40,161 nucleotides of DNA from Tubiluchus corallicola (taxonomy: Eukaryota > Priapulida > Priapulimorpha > Priapulimorphida > Tubiluchidae), in contig JAQGDQ010001457.1 in NCBI GenBank assembly GCA_030141605.1, positions 1 through 40,161 on the forward strand, read 5' to 3'. The notes beneath the pieces are model-generated. The model was not told the origin of the DNA, did no database searches, and saw only the letters and a list, made by a program, of their open reading frames with translations. Positions 31,738 to 40,161 of this stretch are shown piece after piece. The translations under genes and the position numbers were made by a program. Every line of letters begins with the position of its first letter. Within the stretch, counting starts at the first letter, position 1.

Positions 31738-32530
31738 CTGTAAGCAATTTTACTTGAAATCCAAAGCGCAAAGCATTACTAATCGAATCGTAATTATGAT
31801 GTTTTAAATCCCACCCCACGGCACTTGAGACGCTGTTTGCGCCCTGCAAAGAAAGAGGCTAATAGCTGTAATCAGGATTTTATAAAATGCTGCAGATCTC
31901 CTGCGATAGGGTCTGCTTGCTGCACACAAAGCGAGAGAGTCACTTCAATTACATCATTTTATGAAATCCTTTAAACCGGACCTCTTGAGACACGATAAAT
32001 ACCGTTTACAAAGAGATTAAGTCTTTTATTATCAGCCTCATCAAATCCATTAGCGCACTTCAGATAACCTTTGTATGCAACTCACAAAGAGCAGCTATAA
32101 TTTTCAATAATTCAGTTGGACAACATAATAATGATTGAATTCAAAGATAATTATAATCCCTCATTTTAAATTAGTGTGAGGAATTTTCCCAGGATTATAT
32201 CCCTGGTGGGTATTGACCAGCCTTGAAGAGTTTTTCATATTGCGCAAAGAGCGATTCTGTAATTCAGAAATGTAACACAGAATAAATTGCATCGCAATTT
32301 TAATGGCTGATGTTTAAGATATGAGAGAAATTTATCCAAGATTGTTCACAAGGGTGGGGGGGGGTCACACGCCGTGATTCGTGTTTCTGTTAAATAGAAT
32401 TTTGTGAAATTTTCGTAAAATTATCTGACATTCTTTGTAGATAATGCGCATGTCGTTTCAAGTATTTGCTGCCCACCTTTGCATAGAGGAAAATTATCCC
32501 TGATAATAGTATCGGGAACACATTTTTTGA
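31738..32530. repeat. Dispersed ~0.8-kb repeat, copy B
   Basis: Second copy of the family at 23763-24570, same orientation, with small indels and substitutions throughout. It ends in the tatccctgataatagtatcg hairpin-like block, which also occurs at 26900, and then gives way to the 29-bp array. Confidence 0.85.
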
Positions 32531-34560
32531 ATAAGTGTGGCAGTTGTTGTGATTATCAACAAAAAATACAGTTGTGCACAATGTAGTTAATTAAGTGCGG
32601 TTGTTGTGATAGTTAGCGAAAAAGTGCGGTTGCACAGAAAGAAAGTTAATAAGTGTGGTTACTCTGGTTGTGAGCAAATAAGTGTAAGTAATGTAAGTAA
32701 TTAAGTGCAGTTGTGCAGAATGTAAGTAATTAAGTGCGGTTGTTGTGATAGTCAGTTAAAAAGTGCGGTGGTGCAGAAAATAAGTAAAAAATGCTGTTGT
32801 GCAGTAAGTAAGTAATTAAGTGTGGTTGTTGTGATAGTTAGCAAAAAAGTGCGGTTGCACAGAAAATAAGTAATTATGTGCAGTTGCGCAGAAAATAAGT
32901 AATAAAGTGCTGTTGTGCAGAATGTACGTAATTAAGTGCGGTTGTTGTGATAGTTAGCAAAAAAGTGTGGTTGTGCAGAAAATAAGTAATTAAGTGCGGC
33001 AGTTGTTGTGATTGTCAGCAAAAAAGTGCGGTTGTGCAGAATGTAAGTAACTAAGTGCGGCAGTTGTTGTGATTGTCAGCAAAAAAGTGCGGTTGTGCAG
33101 AATGTAAGTAATTAAGTGTGGTTGTACAGAAAATTAGTAATTAAGTGCGGTTGATGTGATAGTTAGCAAAAAAGAGCAGTTGTGCATAAAGTAAGTAATT
33201 AAGTGCGGCAGTTGTTGTGATTGTCAGCAAAAAAGTGCTGTTGTGCAGAATGTAAGTAATTAAGTGCGGTTGTGCAGAAAATGAATAATTAAGTGCAGTT
33301 GTGGAGAATGTAAGTAACTAAGTGTGGCAGTTGTTGTGTTGTCAGCAAAAAGTGCGGTTGTGCAGAAATTATGTAAATAAGTGTGGTTGTTCTGGTTGTG
33401 AGCAAATAACTGTGAGTAATGTAAGTAATTTTAGTGCAGTTGAGCAGAATGTAAGTAATTAAGTGCGGTTGTGCAGAAAGTAAGTAAATAAGTGTGATTG
33501 TGCAGAATGTAAGTAATTAAGTTCGGTTGTGCAGAAAGTAAGTAATTAAGTGTGGCAGTTATTGTGATTGTCAGCAAAAAAGTGCGGTTGTGCAGAAAAT
33601 AAGTAATTAAGTGCGGCAGTTGTTGTGGTTGTCAGCAAAAAAGTGCGGTTGTGCAGAAATTATGTAAAAAAGTGTGGTTGTGCAGAATGTAAGTAATTAA
33701 GTTCGGTTGTGCAGAAAGTAAGTAATTAAGTGTGGCAGTTATTGTGATTGTCAGCAAAAAAGTGCGGTTGTGCAGAAAATAAGTAATTAAGTGCGGCAGT
33801 TGTTGTGGTTGTGAACAAAATGTGCAGTTGTGCAGAAAATAACTAATTAAGTGCAGTTGTGCAGAAAGTAAGTAAATAAGTGTGATTGTGCAGAATGTAA
33901 GTAATTAAGTTCGGTTGTGCAGAAAGTAAGTAATTATGTGCAGATGCGCAACAAATAACTAATTAAGTGCAGTTGTGCAGAAAGTAAGTAAATAAGTGTG
34001 ATTGTGCAGAATGTAAGTAATTAAGTTCGGTTGTGCAGAAAGTAGGTAATTAAGTGCGGTTGTTGTGATAATTAGCGAAAAAGTGTGGTTGTGCAGAAAA
34101 TGAATAATTAAGTGCAGTTGCGGAGAATGTAAGTAACTAAGTGTGGCAGTTGTTGTGATTGTCAGCAAAAAAGTGCGGTTGTGCAGAATGTAAGAAATTA
34201 AGTGTGGTTGTGCAGAAAATTAGTAATTAAGTGCGGTTGATGTGATAGTTAGCAAAAAAGTGCAGATGCGCAGAAAGTAAGTAATTAAGTGCGGCAGTTG
34301 TTGTGATTTTTAGCAAAAAAGTGCAGTTGCGCAGAAAGTAAGTAATTAAGTGCGGCAGTTGTTGTGATTGTCAGCAAAAAAGTGCGGTTGTGCAGAAATT
34401 ATGTAAAAAAGTGTGGTTGTTCTGATTGTGAGCAAATAAGTGTGAGTAATGTAAGTAGTTTTAGTGCGGTTGAGCAGAATGTAAGCAATTAAGTGCGGTT
34501 GTGCAGAATGTAAGTAATTAAGTGTGGTTGTGCAGAAAATTAGTAATTAGTAATAATTCA
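32531..34560. repeat. ~29-bp minisatellite with longer alternate units
   Basis: Basic unit taagtaattaagtgcggtt then gtgcagaatg. Longer units insert a block like cagttgttgtgattgtcagc followed by an A-run. About 60 units, irregularly mixed. No coding signal. Confidence 0.92.
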
Positions 34561-35604
34561 ATTCAAGGCCATTTATTTTCATAAGAATATGCCAGAGTCG
34601 CATAAATGTGAGTGTAATGAACAAACCTGAACAACTTTTCACAACATACAAGTCCATTCTAGATTTTGTAATGCCTGCTGTTGTATTACAATGTCAATTG
34701 AAATTATGTGCAATTAATAAACACATACGAAGTATTTTACAGTTTGAATAATAAATGGTAAGCGTGAGCAAGTTTAAACAAGTTCTACAACTTTCAAATT
34801 TTACCAAATTCTATGGCATAAGACACAAGTTCAGTTGACATGCTCTACGCTCAGCACACAATGCAGGTCTTTTATTTTGACCATAACTGTAACAAAGATT
34901 AAGCAGGTCTTATTATCCTGCAATAACAAATTATTGAAGCTTGTTTAGGTTCTTAAAAGGAAGAAAAGATTTGGTAGTAAGATGGTCAACTTGTGCAAAT
35001 AGATTGCACTAAAAGTGAAGGAACTTTGCATCTATTAAAATTGTTTAAGCAAAAATTGTTAGCGCTATATTTCTAGTGCTGAAGAATTTGAGGCGGAGTT
35101 AAAAAGCTGTCATGGTGATCAACTCCAACACGTCAGTTTATAGGCGTAACTTTCAGATGCGTGAAGACGAGACAACTCAAGCAAATCATTTGCTTTGCGG
35201 TCTTGCTATGAGTGTGAGCAGCGCTCCAGGAAAAAACAGAACAGTTTTTAGTGAAGTGTAATATTGATTTTAAGTGCAAAATGTGTGATTTTGTTAAAAA
35301 GTGAAAATTTTGTTGTCTGTACAAAACAATTTATTCTTTGCACTTAACCACAGAAGTGATCACGCTTTAGTCTTCTGTTTTGTCTAATAAATGGATTGTG
35401 GCTGCAAGGTGATTTAAGAATGGAATGGTGGCATTTCATAAAACAAGTTTTAAATTAACGTTCTCTCAGTAAAAGTGAAAAATCGCCTGGCTTTTCATTG
35501 AATTTAAAGCTTCATTAGGCTGATAACAAAAACTTAACTTTCAAATTTCTCACAGAAAACTGATCACGTTTCGCCATCTTGATTTAGAAATACGCGCCAC
35601 TTCG
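34561..35604. other. No gene seen
   Basis: AT-rich. The segment 35270-35420 matches 19486-19640 (diverged dispersed repeat). No supported coding region. Confidence 0.5.
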
Positions 35605-35664
35605 TGACGTCATCGACGTGATTCGCCTGGAATATTGCATGGAGTATGAATTTGCTTTATAAAT
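35605..35664 (+). promoter_or_regulatory. Possible promoter: CRE plus TATA-like box
   Basis: A perfect TGACGTCA (35605-35612) lies 45 bp before tataaat (35658-35664) in otherwise AT-rich DNA. The spacing suits an RNA polymerase II promoter. No gene follows; the transcript would run into the 25/26-bp repeat from 35836. Confidence 0.25.
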
Positions 35665-35835
35665 TTATGTCAGGCATCAGCAAGCTAATTCTCTCTTTAT
35701 AACTGTCCTGCCTATGTTTTATGGTAAGTGTTAATCCTATGTGCAATCATTTTAAATCAGTTACTTTATTTTATATAAATGGGTCTTGTAGGGCTGTGAT
35801 CTATCATGCAATGATAATGTTGTTTGGATACATGT

Positions 35836-36535
35836 GCAGGTTTTGCAGGTTTGACAGTATGACGGGTTTGACAGGTTTAACAGTATGGTGGGTTGGCAGG
35901 TTTGACAATATGGCGGTTTGGCAGGTTTTTCAGTATGGTGGGTATGGCAGGTATGACAGTATGGCGGGTTTTGCAGGTTTTGCAGTATGGCGGGTTTGGC
36001 AGCTTTGACAGTATGGCGGGTTTTGCAGGTTTGACAGTATGGCGGGTTTTGCAGGTTTGACAGTATGACGGGTTTGACAGGTTTAACAGTATGGTGGGTT
36101 GGCAGGTTTGACAATATGGCGGTTTGGCAGGTTTTTCAGTATGGTGGGTATGGCAGGTATGACAGTATGGCGGGTTTTGCAGGTTTTGCAGTATGGCGGG
36201 TTTGGCAGCTTTGACAGTATGGCGGGTTTTGCAGGTTTGACAGTATGGCGGGTTTGGCAGTTTTAACAGTATGGCGAGTTTGCAGGTTTGACAGTATGGT
36301 GGGTTTGGCAGGTTTGACAGTATGGCGGGATTTGCAGGTTTGACAGTATGGCGAGTTTGCAGGTTTGACAGTATGGCGGATTTGGCAGGTTTGACAGTAT
36401 GGCGGGTTTGCAGGTTCGACAGTATGGCGGATTTGGCAGGTTTAACAGTATGGCGGGTTTGCAGGTTTGACAGTATGGCGGGTTTGACAGGTTTGACAGT
36501 ATGGCTGGTTAGGCAGTACAGCAGGTATGACAGTA
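35836..36535. repeat. 25/26-bp minisatellite
   Basis: Unit caggtttgacagtatggcgg plus gtttg(g). About 27 copies. An eight-unit block is repeated with a 206-bp offset (35861 and 36067). Open frames rich in Gly-Phe-Ala-Val-Trp across it are repeat artefacts. Confidence 0.93.
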
Positions 36536-36772
36536 AAAAGTGATAGTTAGCAAAAAAGTCAGTTGAGCAGAATGTAAGTTATTAAGTGCGGTTGCGCAGA
36601 ATGTAAGTAATTAAGTGTGGTTGTGCAGAAAGTTAGTAAATAAGTGCGGCAGTTGTTGTGATTGTCAACAAAAAAGTGCAGTTGTGCAGAAAATAAGTAA
36701 TTAAATGCGGTTGTGCAGAAAATAAGTAAATAAGGGCGATTGCATAAAAATTATGTGCGGTTAATTACTTAA
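36536..36772. repeat. ~29-bp minisatellite, second array
   Basis: The same family as 32531-34560, directly abutting the 25/26-bp array, including a gtgatagttagcaaaaaagt block also found in the first array. Confidence 0.9.
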
Positions 36773-37506
36773 CCTACTTGCTTAGTTTAATTTAATTATA
36801 ATAATCTTGTGCAGGTGGCGCCACAGCACGGAAGTGTTTAATTCAGATAAAATTAACAATGCCAAAATCCGTGTTTTAGCTTCCTAGTTTTGCCAAGGTA
36901 GAAACCACCTGACTACCAAAAAGCAGATGCAGCATCATTGTGACAGATAATGTCTGTTAACTTCACTTTTCACACAGCTATTTGTTATAGTCCAACAGGC
37001 TTTTGTGTCTTAGTTATTTTTTTCAAGGAAGTGCCTCACTTGTTCTTGCTAGATTTTCAAAAATATTTTGCTCATGTTTTTCCCTCTTAGAGAGTCAAAC
37101 GCAGAATTCGCCACTGAGAAACAAATGACGAAAATTGTGTCTGGATTCTGGACATAAAGATTAAAATTGAAGTCTCTCAGGAGTACTTGGTGTTGCAAGA
37201 GCACAGATGCTGGCCTTGGTCTTGAATGTTTTGAATGTTGAAAAAGATTTTATTTTTTAAATTGCCAATTTGTTTATTTGCAGGTTATTATCTGTGGAGC
37301 TTCAAAAAGTTTATGTGGCTAAAAGTCACTTTAAAACTTGAAACATTTCACATGTTCTGCCTACTGTGTCTCACTGCAACGTTGGAAACGTCTAGGAAGC
37401 CACAATTACAACAAAATTCGTCATTTTCCTTCAACAGCTATGTGAATCATGTGCAATGTTGTAAAAAATTAGCTGAATTTCAAATATCACAGACTTGGTG
37501 AGGTTG
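36773..37506. other. No gene seen
   Basis: AT-rich. An 88-codon open frame at 37235-37501 has no recognisable domain; the match to a gene is unsupported. Confidence 0.5.
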
Positions 37507-37511
37507 ATGAC

Positions 37512-38704
37512 TGTCACGGTCGTGTTTAGCAGATTAAAACGAATAGCCATTTAACTGTAATAACACGTTTACGTGGCATTTGAAAAACTATTAGCTATAT
37601 CTGAATGTATTGTATTGAACCTGTCATTAATAACTAATTAACCGAATTTGGTAAACGTTATAAACTGGTGGCTCCACCTATCGGGAGTTCAACAAAGAAA
37701 TGTTAAAGTTCAACATTTTGGACCAAATTCTGGCTTCATGAGCTCATACCTATAGTACTGCTGTGATTGGATGATTAACTGGGTCACGACAGGTATAACT
37801 TGAGAGGTGCAGATTATTCCACGAGGTTACGGAGATAGTGGTTAAATGGCCGACTCAGCTAAAAGGCCAATTGATTTTGTCTTTGTCGGGGCGTTGGCCG
37901 ACAAGACGTCACTTCGGATACTTTAATAATCAACTTCATGACTTTCTATAGCTACGTGAATTGAATTGTTCACACTACCAGTCATTATCTTGCGTAGACA
38001 GAACGTGAGCCATACGTCTGATATTTGGCAAATGACATTTTCCTGTGATGGGTATGCTTCCATGATGGTGGAGTTTTCAACCAAAACGGCACAAGAAGTA
38101 GACTCCTAATATATTCTGAAAGCCTGGTACCTGACTCATTAGGAGGAGACGTTGTCAGAAGAATCCTGGTGGTCTGTCATCGTCCGCTAATCTCATTAAA
38201 GCCAGTCAAGCGAGTGGGACATTGATGCGGTCGCCGTTGTCGACAAACGTAGACTGTTAGCAAAGTGATTCCAGCCACCTAAGTGTGTGAAACCCGGAAC
38301 TTTACGGGAGACGTCCCGCTACGTGAAACGCTAGCAGACTGATCTTAAATGAGGGGTACCCCGCTGTTTTGTTGCAAGTTGTGAGTTCTTTTTGTTTATT
38401 GTTTTGGATTAATTAATTAATTATGCCAATTAAAATGTTAAACCTAAGGCAAACAGTTTGTTTATTTATACTTTGTTGTGTTCACTGTTTCCGTTCACAC
38501 TGTATCACCATTGGCCCATTCTCTGTACTTTAGGACAGACCGACCCCTCCTGCGCTTGTAACTGCCTTAGAATTCACATAAACATTGCTGCTCTTTAACA
38601 TTTGGAGTCACCAACCCGTTCAGCAATCCATCTTGACTTAAGTTGCCCGACCCAAGTTCGAAGCCCCGTGGGCTAGCAAAGAATTTCGTGACCCGAATGT
38701 TACA
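37512..38704. mobile_element. Solo LTR (1193 bp) with 5-bp target duplication
   Basis: The segment starts TGTCACGGTCGTG and ends CGTGACCCGAATGTTACA, so it has TG...CA ends and partly inverted termini. It is flanked on both sides by atgac (37507-37511 and 38705-38709), the 5-bp target duplication usual for LTR retrotransposons. It is richer in G+C than its surroundings around 38130-38360. No coding part is present, so it is read as a solo LTR of an unidentified, probably Gypsy-type, element unrelated to the BEL element here. Confidence 0.65.
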
Positions 38705-38709
38705 ATGAC

Positions 38710-39746
38710 AATCTTGTGTATGTATACAGCACATTGAAGTCAATTAAAGAGGTGCGTCAACTGATATGTTTTGTAATTTGCCAAAAAGGAAGCTGGAATT
38801 GTCAGCAAAACATTTCATGTAGAAGCAGCTCTAAGAAAATTGTTAGAAGCTATAGCTGACAGCTCTGGTCCTTGGAACTTAATACATGATGAAAGAAATT
38901 ATGCCATAATTATATTGATATGCCAAGAGAATGAGAAAAAGTCCAAACCTGTTTGAAACGGACTGAAATCGACGTTCGTTCATCTTGAGAACAAATAATC
39001 ATTGTGCAGTGTCACTAATCTAAAAAAAGAAAACTGATGATTATGATTAACGATTACTTGATTTTAAGAAGCCTGCAAGAAACACTGAGTTACACTGTTG
39101 CTTCAGTGATTAGTTTATTTCACATTGTGAGATTGAGTGAAGCATTTGTAAGTATTTGTAAAAGTGAAATCTTGTAATGGCAATCTTTTTTGATTTTGTA
39201 TGGGACTCTGTGCTTTGCATAATAACACAATACAAATTTGTTGTTCAGCATGGTTCACAAAGTATGTGTTGTATATCTTCAAACTGTCGCCACTTATCTG
39301 GCATGGTAGACTCGTAATTGTTTGATGAACATAATAAATTGTTTTGTACTATTACTCATTGTTTCTGTAAAGTGGATCCTAACAAAAGAAAGTTACCTTG
39401 AACTTTCCACTTTTGGAACTCTACAAGCAGCAATCCCCTAGTCAAAAAAACCTTCCTTAAAAATGTAGATGGATGTAGCAGACCTTTAGCTAGCTTAGGC
39501 TCATGTGGACGAGCATACATCCTTGATCAATAGACTTTTCCATTGTGTTACTTCAGAAACATAATATAATAAACATATAATGATCATCAAGGCAAATCTT
39601 TTGTAAAAGTAAGTAAGTTACTGTCACTATTGCGTAATACATACAATGAAATTTATGTGGTTTTACGTGCTGCTATATCAGGGATAGAAAGAAAATAAAG
39701 ATCTTGTGGTTTTAGCGCTAATTGAGCGAAATCTACGACCAGGTGA
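38710..39746. other. No gene seen
   Basis: AT-rich. Short open stretches (for example 38845-38957, plus strand) carry no recognised motif. Confidence 0.5.
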
Positions 39747-39787
39747 GCATTTCATCCAGGGGAGTATTTATTACCTGGATGAAATGC
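39747..39787. other. Perfect 14-bp inverted repeat (hairpin)
   Basis: Arms gcatttcatccagg (39747-39760) and cctggatgaaatgc (39774-39787) with a 13-nt loop. No T-run follows as in a terminator. It could be a mobile-element end or a structured RNA stem. Confidence 0.85.
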
Positions 39788-40064
39788 ATCTTTCATGATA
39801 ACTTGCACCCCTATTCATACAAATATGCCCTAGATTGCTGTTCAATTCCGATAACTTTGAGGCGGACTTAGCAACGTGATCAAGAGCATTGCGATCTCCC
39901 TGCATGGTAGCGCCATACTAAACAGTGATGGATGTTGTTAAAAACTGTCCACCACAGTAGGGGAAATAAAAAATTTTTTAAAAGCATCGGTTAGATAATT
40001 TTCACAGTGAATTTTTACAGTTCAGTTACATAAACAAGACTTCTTGTGTTCCCACACCATAATC

Positions 40065-40161
40065 GTTCAACTTCTACTCACTAGGTGTAAATGCTGTCAT
40101 TATTTTCAATTACTGCGCAAATCCTTCCTTTTAATGCATTTAATCGATCCCGCACAAAGCA
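40065..40161. repeat. Dispersed repeat, partial third copy
   Basis: Matches 24630-24735 (shared aatgctgtcattattttcaa) and is cut by the window end. Confidence 0.7.

Noticed and set aside
35721-36543. Gly/Phe/Trp-rich frames
   Set aside because: Translation of the 25/26-bp minisatellite.
37235-37501. 88-codon open frame beside the solo LTR
   Set aside because: No domain, no conserved motif, AT-rich composition; likely chance.
37845-37925. 26-codon frame beginning M-A-D-S-A-K
   Set aside because: Lies inside the solo LTR and is too short to support.
38650-38670. B-box-like gttcgaagcc
   Set aside because: No A-box at the right distance and it falls inside the solo LTR.

Overview
The window looks like a gene-poor, repeat-dominated piece of an invertebrate animal genome. 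Three things point that way: a BEL/Pao LTR retrotransposon (a lineage known from metazoans), a captured domain that matches animal glycogenin, and long AT-rich stretches with no compact coding or operon structure. The species cannot be named from the sequence. No intact host gene was recognised.

Layout. 1-6490: five head-to-tail copies of a ~1.28 kb unit, the first starting at the window edge. Each carries on the minus strand a decayed fragment resembling the start of a PIF/Harbinger nuclease. 4815-5233: a solo BEL LTR inside copy four. 6491-14231: a BEL/Pao retrotransposon on the minus strand with two 422-bp LTRs that differ at only three positions. 14232-14547: four 79-bp repeats. 14970-19378: a composite array in which seven blocks of a 22-bp minisatellite alternate with two kinds of spacer. 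21597-23757: a second 22-bp array. 26940-27216: a decayed plus-strand BEL-type gag fragment that runs into a 75-bp satellite (27209-30919) with ~1037-bp higher-order periodicity. 30985-31330: a probable LTR-element remnant. 32531-34560 and 36536-36772: two arrays of a ~29-bp minisatellite. 35836-36535: a 25/26-bp minisatellite. 37512-38704: a solo LTR of another element with a perfect 5-bp target duplication. A dispersed ~0.8-kb repeat occurs at 23763-24570 and 31738-32530, with a partial third copy at the right edge.

The main discovery candidate is in the BEL element. Its gag-protease reading frame (start 13550) contains, in frame between an N-terminal SAP-like/coiled-coil region and the DUF1759 capsid region, a complete intronless glycogenin-type GT8 glucosyltransferase domain (about 265 residues). 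The metal-binding DxD, the other recognisable catalytic residues and the tyrosine matching the glycogenin autoglucosylation site are all present. The domain is more AT-rich than the surrounding gag/pol. This suggests that the element captured a host glycogenin mRNA and fused it into Gag.

The rest of the element is the usual pol order: aspartic protease, reverse transcriptase, RNase H, H2C2 zinc finger, DDE integrase and DUF5641. It is broken by three separate -1 frame changes near 10281-10294, 9295-9315 and 8701-8720, so this copy is probably not autonomous as written, although its LTRs indicate a recent insertion. The long open frames over the 22-bp arrays are by-products of the repeat, not genes.
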